Below, piece after piece: positions 25,301-34,318 of a stretch of DNA of 64,000 bases; the stretch's first letter is position 1, and every line of letters starts with the position of its first letter. Origin of the DNA: Mytilus galloprovincialis (Eukaryota; Mollusca; Bivalvia; Mytilida; Mytilidae); contig NC_134843.1 in assembly GCF_965363235.1 (NCBI RefSeq), forward strand, positions 69,355,865-69,419,864. The letters are read 5' to 3'. The translations under genes were made by a program, and so were the position numbers. The notes beneath the pieces were generated by a model. That model was not told where the DNA came from. It did no database searches and was given only the letters and a program-made list of their open reading frames with translations.

Positions 25301-28300
25301 AGCAACTGACTCTGATAACAATGGTGGTGGATATAGCAACAATTATAAGAAGACTTACTCACATGGACATTACGGAGGAGGTATTTATTATAAGTTACTC
25401 ATAGTTTATTTAATAATTGAATGCTTCTTTTTGTAAATTTATTGGGGTGTAAAAGCGTTGACCGAAGTACATTTTGTATGAAGCGCGGAAGCGCTTCATT
25501 CTAAAAATGTACGCACGGTCAACGCTTTTACAACCCTATAAAGTTACAAAAAGAAGCATTTAATACTTATAATTACATTTTTAGCTATGATTATGAAAAC
25601 ACGAATTTTATATATCTTATTATTTAATTCACCTGTGCACTTTATTGTTGGAGCACGTGTTATCATGAATGAAAAGTTGTATTGAGCAATGCAACTGCTT
25701 ACGGAAAAACACGTGATGTGCAGTTAGCCAATCAGAATAAAATATTATAATGAAACATACATCTAATGTAATTATTCATATTTTAAAGTAAACGTATATA
25801 TAATGTAAGTAAAATAATTAATATAGAACTGTATGACCAACATCTGGATTGTGAACTTTTAAATATAAAAATAGTTTAACGTGCTCATACAAAATTACCT
25901 CAGCTGAAGAAAATCAAATGTAATTATGTTTATTATTTTTCACTTTTGCATTTTTCAGATAAAAGTACAAGGCTTCTTGTTGACCTAAAAAAACAATTAA
26001 CTAGAATATGTGTAAAGCAAATTGTTGTTCTTTGACATATTATCGCCCAATTTTTGGACTTTGACTTTGAACTCTTGTACTCTTCTATGAAAGAATTTCA
26101 CAATGCACAATTTTCCAGTTGAAATGTTTTCCATATACAGACTATATTTTATTATGTATCGTACGATGTTTTGACTTATAAGTATAAATGTTCCTCTTGT
26201 ATCTTTCTCCTGTCTTTTTATGATATGTATTGCCACCTACCGTTGTTAACCCTTTGCCTACATTTTATCTATCTACATAAAATTATCGAATTGAATGAAA
26301 AGAACGTATATATGTATTTACCTGATTTAGTCAACGCTTTCTGCTGTTCCGTTGTAAATAGCTATAAGACAGTACTCGTATTTAAACGTTGTACGTGGAA
26401 CCTGATGTTAGTATAGATAAAAACAATTTTGTCACCTGTTTTATTGAGAGGAGAACTAGTTTTTTTTATCAACTGATTTAAAGTAAGTTGATTTTGTACG
26501 TATTTGTATCATCTTTATGTTCAAGCCGTTGGAGACAAAGAAAAACCAAGTAAAAAAGAGAATGTTTGGTCGTAGCAATCCCAAATCTGAGATCACCCCA
26601 AGATTTTGGTATGGTTCGTGTTGATTAGTCTTTAGTTTCTATGTTAGGTTTTGTGTACTATTATTTGTCTGTTTGTCTTTTTCTTTTTTAGCCATGGCGA
26701 TGTCAGTTTGTTTTTTATCTATGAGTTTGAATTTCATTCTGGTATCATTCGCCCATGTTTAATTGAATACTGCATGTGTAACCTGCATACGTAGATATGA
26801 TTGTTTTATTATGTTGTTTGTTTGATTTGTATAATTTCAGACATTTATTGTTTGTATTTTAAGCTACTAAACCTAATTATAATGGTGGATATAGCGACAA
26901 TTACGGGAAGAGTTACTCATACGGAGGAGGTAGGTATTGACGGGTTTTCTTATTTCATTTCATACCTTAAAATTATACTGGTATATTTGTTTCTGGCATT
27001 CATTAGAATGATGTATTCTAAACTAGAGGTCCGTCATTTAAAGAATTTGTATTTATATAAGGAGAGTATTACCGACATCTGGATTGTGTTCATTTTAGAT
27101 TAAAAAAAAATATTTCAACGTGTTCAAACACCATTACATGTACATCATGTTCATAGGCAGCAGAAAATATGTTTATGTCAATATGTGAGAGGGAAATGGG
27201 GGGAAGTGTACCATTTTCAAAGAAAATAATGCATGTTCTTTATTGTTTAACAACAACACAAACTATAATGTAGCCGTCTTTAGTAATCTATGTTGTGTTT
27301 TGTGCTCTATTATTTGTCTGTTTGTCTGTTTGTCTTTTTTAATTTAGCCTGCCGATGTCAGTTTATTCTCCACTTATACGTATAAATGTCCCTCTAAAAT
27401 TTTTTGCCTCTCTTAAAAATGTATTTCCATCTTTTGCCCAAAACCTTCATTACATCTTTCTTAACAGTTCGAAATGAATAAAAAGAACTATCAAATCTAC
27501 ACTTTCTGCGCTTATGATATATCGAAATGCCTATCGTGCAGTACCCAATCAAAGAGAAAGTTGTATCGTCGGTCTTGTGTTCTTGATTATTTTTGTCACC
27601 TGTTTTGTTGCAGCGCCAATTGTAGAGTAATATCCAAATTGTAGAGCCAAGGCTCCGTGTTGAAGGCCGTACTTTAACCTATAATGGTTTACTTTTTTAA
27701 ATTGTTATTTGGATGGAGAGTTGTCTCATTGGCACTCACACCACATCTGCCTTTATCTACTAACTAATATCGTCACATCTTCTGTCAATTACAATGCAGG
27801 GTTTAAATTGAAGTATGTGTGTGTGTGTTTTTCAGTTCAGTCATCCTGCGGTGTATGTTGTATTTTACACCTTGTGTTCGTCCATAAAAGAATGTGTATT
27901 GACAACATTACTTTGATAACCTCTCCAAAATTCATCTACGTTCACTTTCTACGTAGTCAATGGCCTATACTGAGCTTGATGTAAGATACTGACACTTATT
28001 ATCCTTTCACGGATTTGGCTATACTTTTTGAACCTTTTGGATTAAAGCTCTTCATCTTTTATATAAGCTTTGGATTTCAAATATGTTGGCCACGAGCATC
28101 ACTGAAGAGACATGTATTGTCGAAATGCGCATCTGGTGCAACAAAATTGGTACCGTTAATTTTATTATTGAAGACTGCATCAGTAACCTGTTGACATATC
28201 TGTGTTTTCTCATGTTATTTTGTGTTTGATTTCCTTGTCCTGGATGTTCTCCACGTTACACATATGCTTTCTTATATGATGTCAAACGTTTTATGTTTGA

Positions 28301-29759
28301 TTTTTAAGCAACTTACCCTAGTAACAATGGTGGATATAGTGACAATTACGGAAAGAGTTACTCACATGGAGGAGGTATGTATTATCTGTTATTAATGTTT
28401 TATCTCATAATATTTCAAAATACTTTCTTAAACTAATGTAAATCCTTTTATCACTAGGTAACTGGACAATGCGACATATGCATTCAAAGAATACTAGTAT
28501 ATAATGAATTAGCATTAAGATTTTTATGATAATAGTCATTAACCGATAAAAGAGGGACGAAAGATACTAGAGGGACAGTCAAACTCATAAATAGGAAATA
28601 AACTGACAACGCCATGGCTAAATATGAAAAAAACAAAAAGACAAAAAATAGTACACATGACACAACATATACAACTACAGAATAAGCAACCGTGCTCCGG
28701 AAGGGTAAGTAGATCCTGCTCCACAAGTGGCACTCGTTTCTCATGTTATAACAAATCCGGTAAATAGTCTAATTCGGTAAGGGAGCTACCATTTGATTTT
28801 TATGGGGGGGGCTAGGATGAAATTTGAAAAAAAAAGGCAGGACAGGATTTTTGAGTAAAAAAAAAGGCAGGATGAGCAACTTGGCAAAAAAAAAAGGCAG
28901 GATGACATATTATGTATAAAAAGTCAGGATAAACTAATAAAAAAAAGGCAGGACCGAATAGAGTGAAAAATAAAAAGACAGGACCGAGATCACAACTAAA
29001 AAAAAAAAGGCAGGACAAAATTTTTCATCCTAGCCCCCCCATAAAAATCAAATGGTAGCTCCCTAAGTCACATTCATGAAAGATGAGGGGATTGTAGTTA
29101 CGACGTAAGGAACATAACCGATATCATCTATGACACGGTTATTCCATAACGGTCAACCAACTCATGATAAACTCGATTAATTACTCGTAATTATAAACAA
29201 ACAAATTAACGGTAATTATACATTATCAAAGGAATGATAAAGGGACCACCCTTCACCAAATCCTTTAATGATGAAGTTATCTACTAAATTAGTCAATGTT
29301 AGAACCAACTATATATATTATGAAAGAAATAACAATTAATTTTAAACAGATCGATACATCTATAAGTACTGTTACAGATAAATCATATGGAATTTCCATG
29401 TAACTGTATGAAAAGAATGTCTTTTTAAGTTAAATGATGTGTTCGCTGAACTAAAGAACTGATATTGGTTTAACTTTTCATTTGACACACGTCTAAATGT
29501 ATATAATTATGCTTACTAGTATATGGAAATACAGATTAACATTCAAATGAGTATAGTTATAATGTCCGTTTATTCTGTTTTAGTGAACACCAATATGAAT
29601 CCTGCACCAATGCCTAACAGGACACCAACAAGCTATCCTAAGTATTTAAATCAGAGGAATAATTTGAGAAATCTGATATCTAGATATGGTTACGGATATA
29701 ACTATCAACCCAAACCCAGTCATAATCACTACGTTTATCCTGGTCAATATAAGAAGTGA
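19314..29759 (+). CDS. Secreted VWA-domain protein with Gly/Asn/Tyr-rich repeat tail (byssus or shell-matrix-like), 7 exons
   Basis: The coding exons are 19314-19337, 21231-21581, 23456-23756, 25303-25380, 26864-26929, 28309-28374 and 29584-29759. All have GT-AG borders and agree in phase, giving 353 residues. Residues 1-18 are a signal peptide (MFFLTVVKVLVILAATEA). Residues ~29-225 are one VWA domain with an intact MIDAS: DTSGS at 37-41, Thr in GATAIGDAL at ~118, Asp in ITDG at 152. Then come three repeat units, each one exon, built on NNGGYSDNYGKSYS, and a 58-residue tail rich in Tyr, Asn, Pro and basic residues. Known family: mussel proximal thread matrix protein carries VWA domains, and thread matrix proteins are Gly/Tyr/Asn-rich. 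Combining one VWA with such a tail suggests an extracellular matrix protein of byssus or shell (inference). Tyrosines could be DOPA sites. Confidence 0.85.
19735..20715 (+). repeat. Retroelement tail in intron 1 of the VWA gene
   Basis: It contains TGACATGACTCGGTACCTAT, CCTATGACGTGGCTCTTTAC, then GGTTCAATCCACCTATATCT and GACTTTCCGTTTTGAATTTT. I recall these blocks as a common Mytilus repeat. Inside, a ~30-bp unit (TTATGTTATTGTTCTGTTA) is repeated three times at 19898-19972. Confidence 0.5.
21010..21165 (+). repeat. Family C tail just before VWA exon 2
   Basis: It reads ATTGAAGGCCGTATAGCGAC, then TTGTTAACTTCTACCTCATT and AATCATACCACATCTTCTTA. It ends about 65 bp upstream of the exon. Confidence 0.6.
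21231..21581 (+). CDS. VWA gene exon 2 (signal end and first half of VWA)
   Basis: The exon follows TATCGTATAG and ends before GTATAA; it has 117 codons in phase 0. It carries the DTSGSIG metal-site loop and the GATAIGDAL segment. Confidence 0.88.
22095..22200. repeat. Imperfect hairpin in VWA intron 2
   Basis: AAAAGATATTGAC (about 22107) pairs with GTCAATATCTTTT (about 22182). An inner GTTACTAAAAATAGTAAC hairpin and CGACG blocks lie between. It is a small foldback of unknown type. Confidence 0.45.
22610..22970. repeat. Degraded family A and family B tails in VWA intron 2
   Basis: At 22610-22800 diverged family A text reads minus-sense (ACCATGGCAATACCATGG, AACACAAATCCAACAAAACA). At 22885-22965 a family B end reads plus-sense (TTTGGTCGGGTTGTTGTT, CCGTTTCCATTCTCTATTTT). 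Confidence 0.45.
23456..23756 (+). CDS. VWA gene exon 3 (second half of VWA)
   Basis: The exon follows AATATTTTAG and ends before GTAAGTAAAA in phase 1. It encodes CFVILITDGTQNAG (third MIDAS aspartate) and the end of the domain, with cysteines near VCKNAAC. Confidence 0.88.
25303..25380 (+). CDS. VWA gene exon 4 (repeat unit 1, 26 residues)
   Basis: Phase 1-1 exon after TTTTTTTAAG. It reads TTDSDNNGGGYSNN, then YKKTYSHGHYGG. It is the longest and most diverged of the three repeat exons. Confidence 0.8.
25420..25750. mobile_element. Foldback element, copy 1 (VWA intron 4)
   Basis: GGGGTGTAAAAGCGTTGACC on the left pairs with the inverted GGTCAACGCTTTTACAACCC on the right, around a GCGCGGAAGCGC core (25440-25560). 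A side arm follows (AGTGCACAGGTGAATT read in reverse, ACACGTGATGTGCAGTTAGC). The same element, inverted, lies at 45180-45545 in PSMA7. Confidence 0.7.
26560..26765 (+). repeat. Family A tail in VWA intron 4
   Basis: It reads CTGAGATCACCCCAAGATTT, GTGTACTATTATTTGTCTGT and AGCCATGGCGATGTCAGTTT. It ends about 100 bp before repeat exon 5. Confidence 0.55.
26864..26929 (+). CDS. VWA gene exon 5 (repeat unit 2, 22 residues)
   Basis: Phase 1-1 exon of 66 bp after TGTATTTTAAG, ending before GTAGGT. It reads ATKPNYNGGYSDN, then YGKSYSYGG. Confidence 0.82.
27290..27765 (+). repeat. Family A and family C tails in VWA intron 5
   Basis: Family A text lies at 27290-27420 (TGCTCTATTATTTGTCTGTT). Family C text lies at 27630-27765 (GGCTCCGTGTTGAAGGCCGT, GAGAGTTGTCTCATTGGCAC). 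Confidence 0.55.
28025..28155 (+). repeat. Family E tail fragment in VWA intron 5
   Basis: AAAGCTCTTCATCTTTTATA is followed by CGAGCATCACTGAAGAGACA and GTCGAAATGCGCATCTGG. This is the same order as in the 12.6-kb unit. Confidence 0.5.
28309..28374 (+). CDS. VWA gene exon 6 (repeat unit 3, 22 residues)
   Basis: Phase 1-1 exon of 66 bp after GATTTTTAAG, ending before GTATGT. It reads ATYPSNNGGYSDN, then YGKSYSHGG. It is nearly identical to exon 5. Confidence 0.82.
28545..29170 (-). repeat. Family A tail split by a small TAA-flanked element
   Basis: Both halves are recognisable: AAGAGGGACGAAAGATACTA to CTAATTCGGTAA on the left, GTCACATTCATGAAAGATGA and CATAACGGTCAACCAACTCA on the right. In the uninterrupted copy at 7.9 kb the two halves are adjacent, which confirms the insertion point. 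Confidence 0.7.
28781..29063. mobile_element. 283-bp TAA-flanked MITE (PIF/Harbinger-like) with internal GGCAGGA array
   Basis: The inverted ends are GGGAGCTACCATTTGATTTT on the left and the exact complement on the right. TAA lies outside both ends (28778-28780, 29064-29066), as expected for PIF/Harbinger (TWA) targets. The interior is about seven units of an A-run plus GGCAGGA. It interrupts a family A tail. Related in its ends and in having an internal array to 37942-39222. Confidence 0.8.
29584..29759 (+). CDS. VWA gene exon 7 (C-terminal tail and stop)
   Basis: The exon follows TATTCTGTTTTAG. It encodes a basic Tyr/Asn/Pro-rich tail (ends HYVYPGQYKK) and TGA at 29757-29759. The phase matches the preceding phase-1 exons. 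Confidence 0.82.
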
Positions 29760-29918
29760 AGACCCACAATGGGAGGTGATGGACATGCTTATTCTTGGGT
29801 GTAAAATCAGTAATTATTAAAAAAAAATCTTTTTGACTTTATATATCTTATTTTTTGTTTCACACGAAGAATTATTTACTGATGCAGTACATGGAAATTG
29901 AATTGCATACGAATTTCA

Positions 29919-29974
29919 AATAAATCATGTATTAGTTGTTTTGGTACGATCTAGGAAACTTTATATCAATAAAA
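29919..29974 (+). promoter_or_regulatory. Candidate polyadenylation signals of the VWA gene
   Basis: AATAAA occurs at 29919-29924 and 29969-29974, 160-215 bp after the stop codon. This is a plausible 3' untranslated length. Confidence 0.5.
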
Positions 29975-30157
29975 TTAACGTATGACCGATATATCAATTA
30001 TAAATATCTAATGAGAAATTTTGAATTATTGCTTTCAAAGGGAAGGCATGTTGTCAATTTCATTCCCAGAACTTTATTTTCCAGTGTTCTGTCTAGTGTG
30101 TAGCACAGTTACACTAGTTATTTCCATACTATACATAGACAAAAAGGATTAAAATCA

Positions 30158-30205
30158 TAAAAGAGGGACGAAAGATACCAGAGGGAGAGTCAAACTCATA
30201 ATATT
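30158..30205 (-). repeat. Short family A tail fragment
   Basis: AAGAGGGACGAAAGATACCA then GAGGGAGAGTCAAACTCATA. This is the extreme end of the family only, typical of a very short 5'-truncated insertion. Confidence 0.6.
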
Positions 30206-30424
30206 CTTATTTTATTTTTAAAACCGACAAGGTAAAAGTAAAAGTAACAGTATTTGGAAGATAAAAATATTTTGATGTTTGTCCAAAGTAGTACGTACAT
30301 TGTAATCCTAAAATTCACAATATTAAAATGTAGTAGGATTGCCAAAGAGACAGGTCCACCAATCGGACGACAAATGTCTTGAAAATTAATTCATCAAAAA
30401 AGATTAACATATTTGTTATGTTTA

Positions 30425-30920
30425 GTTGCAGCAGTATTCTAGATACTCCACACATTACTACAAGTACAAGCGGAGCAACACTGCTCATGTCCTTGTTTGT
30501 TTGGTAATAAAATTGAGAATGGAAAATGGGAATGTGTCTAAAGTACCAGTCTTAAAGTTGAATATGCCAGACATGCGTTTCGTCTACATAAGACTCCTCA
30601 GTGAAGCCCAAATCAAAATAGTTAGAAAGCTTAACCAGTATAATATAAAGTTGAAGAGCATTGATTACCCACAATCCCAAAAGTGGTGCCAAATACGGCT
30701 AAGGTAATCCAGTTCTTGGCTTTTGCAAACATTTAATTTATAAAAATGACAATATTATTGATGTTCATGTCAACACCAAATTCGAAATGCCGACTACATT
30801 GCATTGGCTGTTGATAGCCTCGGGAACGAAAAAGACAACAATCCGACCAAAAAGCAGAAAACAACCGAAGGCAACCAATGGGTCTCTGTGATTGCGTACA
30901 ATATATTCGAAAAGATTGCG
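30425..30920 (-). repeat. Family E and B tail fragments
   Basis: At 30540-30725 the sequence reads CAGACATGCGTTTCGTCTAC, then GTTGAAGAGCATTGATTACC, which is family E reversed. At 30830-30890 it reads AGACAACAATCCGACC and CAACCAATGGGTCTCTGTGA, like the family B end reversed. Confidence 0.45.
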
Positions 30921-31324
30921 TGAAATACAATAAGAAATTCTTTCTATAATATGTTCCTCGTAAATAGTACACCTGTGTCAAGTTAAGCATGATAGTAAAA
31001 GCAAGAAATGGACTCAGTATACAATTATATCAACTAGGAGAAATACATACTTCATATAAACGCCGCCTTTCCGAAATGGATTTGGTAAAAAAATATTGTA
31101 TAAGTTTAATTCTCGCACGGCATTAAATGTTAGTATGGTAATAATGCAGACCATATTATATCCATTGTATCCTTTGTTTCAAGTAACTAATTTGTTTGAA
31201 GACAGACCTACCATGCTGCCTATAACTAAATATTTCGGCGTATAATTTGTCTACTCTTTAAAATTCCTTCAGTAGTTTTTTTTTATTATCATCTTAAATT
31301 ATGACTTAATTTATTTATAATACA

Positions 31325-31735
31325 GGTTACATCTTCTGACATCAGACTCGGACTTCTCTTGAACTGAATTTTAATGTGCATATCGTTATGCGTTTACTTT
31401 TCTACATTGGCTAGATGTATAGGGGAGGGTTGAGATCTCACAAACATGTTTAACCCCGCCACATTTTTGCGCCTGTCCCTAGTCAGGAGCCTCTGGCCTT
31501 TGTTAGTCTTGTATTATTTTAATTTTAGTTTCTTGTGTACAATTTGGAAATTAGTATGGCGTTCATTATCACTGAACTAGTATATATTTGTTTAGGGGCC
31601 AGTTGAAGGACGCCTCCGAGTGCGAGAATTTCTCGCTACATTGAAGACCTGTTGGTGACCTTCTGTTGTTGTTTTTTTCTATGGTCGGGTTGTTGTCTCT
31701 TTGGCACATTCCCCATTTCCATTCTCAATTTTAAG
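31325..31735 (+). repeat. Retroelement 3' tail (family B)
   Basis: It begins CATCTTCTGACATCAGACTC, runs through GGGGAGGGTTGAGATCTCA and GAGCCTCTGGCCTTTGTTAG, and ends GGCACATTCCCCATTTCCA. The same series lies at the 3' end of the 9-12 kb element and, reversed, at 60.0-60.4 kb. Confidence 0.7.
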
Positions 31736-31974
31736 AAAACGGGTGTCAAAAGTTGAACATGAAGTGCATTTTATAATCTTCTTTGATTTTTTTTTATTGT
31801 GAACTGTTTTACTTCTCTTTGTTTCTTCCCTTCTTTTGATAAAATATTGTTTCCACTTAAAATGTTTAATCTTAATATGCTAATTTATAAAGTTATGTGC
31901 ATATGTCAAAAGACTAAATTAATATCAACACTGAAATAGTACTTAAAAAATTTACGTAATTCTTCCATAGATAT

Positions 31975-32945
31975 AAAGATTTGGTTTTGAAGTTTGGTTG
32001 TACCTGTAAAAGACTTATTTCAATCGGTATAGCACATCCTCAATTTTACGGAAATGTTGTGGACCATGCCCAGAAATTTAGAAACGATCCTGGTAAACGT
32101 ATCGATCCTTTAGATAAACTTATCCTAAAAGGTTACAAATTCAACGTTAACACTGTAATTAAATCATTGAATATTGTTTTTTATTGGTATTAATATTGAT
32201 TTTGTTATCGGTAAATTAAAATCAAACTAAATATTATTGTTATATACATATAAAATACGCATTTATGGACCTACAATCTGTCGATACCTGTATCTTGGCA
32301 TTCATTTGCACAATGTCAAGTTTTTCTCTGACTGTTTATGACGTCTTTAACCTAAATCCCTTGGATGTTGGATGTGTACTGATTGTAATTTAGTCTTGGA
32401 TGCATGATTGTTTTTATTATTTGTTAGTGGCTTTGAACTAGATGTTAGCAACTGCCAATACTCTCAGATCAGTGCGTAGTGTTTTTTTGTTGTTGTGATA
32501 TACAAGTACCCGACCACGTTCACTCCTTGTTTTATTTATATGTATTTCTATTTATCTATCTGATGAGTTAAGCCTTTGTAAACTGATTTGTATAGTTTGT
32601 TCTTATATTGTACTGTTAAACCACTGTCCCAGGCAAGGAGGAGTGTTGCCGGGACTCGCTAACATGTTTAACCCCGCAACATTCTGTATGTGTGTGTCTG
32701 TACCAAGTCAGTAGCCTGTAATTCAGTGGTTGCCGTTTGTTGATATGTTACATATTTGTTTTTCGTTCATTTTTTGTACATAAATTAAGCTGTATTTGTC
32801 ATTTCAGGAAATTTTATAGATGACTATGTGGTATGGGCGTTGCTCATTGTTGAAGGCCGTACGGTGCCCTTAAGTTGTTAATTTCTGTTTCATTTTGTCT
32901 CTTGTGGAGAGTTGTCTCATTGGCAATTATAACACATCTTCCTTT
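31975..32945 (+). mobile_element. Reverse-transcriptase C-terminal remnant plus family C tail
   Basis: A 70-codon frame at 31981-32193 (CTCKRLISIGIAHPQFYGNV) resembles the C-terminal end of the reverse transcriptases that accompany these tails. It is followed by GGGACTCGCTAACATGTTTA, CAGTGGTTGCCGTTTGTTGA and the family C end (GAGAGTTGTCTCATTGGCAA). This links family C tails to a retroelement. The copy is 5'-truncated. Confidence 0.5.
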
Positions 32946-32947
32946 TT

Positions 32948-33270
32948 ATAAGCAGGGTACAAAGAGAGGCGAAAGATACAAGAGTGATATTGAAACTCTT
33001 AACTAGAAAATAAACTGACAACGCCAGGGCTAAAAAAGAAAAAAAAAGAGAAACAATAGAACACAAAACACAACATAGATAACTAAAGACTGAATAACAC
33101 GAACCCCAACAAAAACTGTAAGGTGATCTCAAGTGTTCCAGAAGGGACAGCAGACCCTGCTCCACATGTTGCACCCTACGTGTTGTTCATGTTAGAACAA
33201 ATCCGGATATGTGTTTTATTCTGTAGGTCACATTCAGGAAAAGGGGACGAAATTGTAGTTACGACATTAG
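32948..33270 (-). repeat. Family A tail
   Basis: It reads AAAGAGAGGCGAAAGATACA, ACTGACAACGCCAGGGC, GTGTTCCAGAAGGGACAGCA and AGGTCACATTCAGGAAAAGG. It abuts the family C tail on its left, in the opposite sense. Confidence 0.6.
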
Positions 33271-33460
33271 GAACAATATAGTTAAGAAAGTTGGATCATT
33301 TTGACAGACATATTTCATTGTTTGATTTGTTTCAAGCAGAAACGTTAACCCTTCGTTAACTCGTATGAAGCCAACCAGGTTAGCTTACAGTCATGACGCC
33401 ACGAATCTTACATATAGAGCTTATCGTGCTTTTCACTTTTAGTTAAGCAGCTAACCACAC

Positions 33461-33600
33461 AAATCATGCAAATGGTGATACAAGCATGAAACTTTGTACG
33501 AACATGCCTTTAGGTGTATGTAATCATATTAGGGGGGTAGCCACGAAAAAAAAATCATTCGATCATGGCGGCCATCTTGGATTTTCGAAATGACGTCTTC
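33461..33600 (+). repeat. Left terminal inverted repeat of the CxC element
   Basis: It starts AAATCATGCAAATGGTGATA, with ATCATATTAGGGGGGTAGCC 62 bp in and CATGGCGGCCATCTTGGA further in. Confidence 0.7.
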
Positions 33601-33604
33601 ACAG

Positions 33605-34318
33605 GGAACAGACATCATATGTATGGCCCGTTTTGCTTGTATTGTATCCAAAATGTTACAAATTGGAGTAAATCATTGTTATCTTAGATAAAGTATCACT
33701 TTCGGTCAAATATCGGTCGATAACCCACTCTTGGTTTTATGAATATCCCGAATATGAATGTTTTATAACCGAAATAATGTCAGTCGTTATATTCCACAAA
33801 ATCTTCGACTTATCTTCGATTGCGACATTAGGTTCAATAGGTTATGGACAAATAGAGGGAGTAATTTTATTATAGTTAACCTTTTTGAGAGGGTGTGTTC
33901 TCATTGTTATAAGACGTGTCTCGATCGGTACTTGTCTATCCACCGTTCATATTTTTAGTTACGAAGTTTTATTTGCAATTCTAGATCTGATCGGATATTT
34001 ATTTGAAGGAATTCTATCCCTATTACTAACACAGTTCTATAATAATACTGTTGTTAATACATCAAATACCATAATTAGAAAAGCTATCTTGAATTTTATA
34101 CAATTTCTAGAATTTTACCTGTGACGTTTCTCTGTGTTGCGTAAATTTATTCATGTTACAGACATACACTCTTCGTGCACTTCACTAATAGTTGATTAGT
34201 TTCACTCGGTTATAGTTTGCTGTTGCATTTATTTATTGCTCAGATAATATTTGCGTTATTGTTCTATAAGTTCATTGTTGATTAATTTTGTTTATATAAT
34301 AGTTACTTAGTTTTTGAA
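33605..34318. other. 5' non-coding part of the CxC element
   Basis: The region lies between the left TIR and the first recognisable codons. Short frames at 33758 and 33885 show no similarity I recognise. It may hold the element's promoter or an unrecognised exon. Confidence 0.35.

Noticed and set aside
28812-29018. Minus-strand frame with repeated PAFFF
   Set aside because: It is the translation of the GGCAGGA array inside the 283-bp TAA-flanked element.
6407-33174. Recurring minus-strand frames containing hydrophobic VLSVYF segments (6407-6640, 28484-28744, 32917-33174)
   Set aside because: All fall exactly on family A retroelement tails and are shared only because the tails are shared; they look like membrane proteins by chance.
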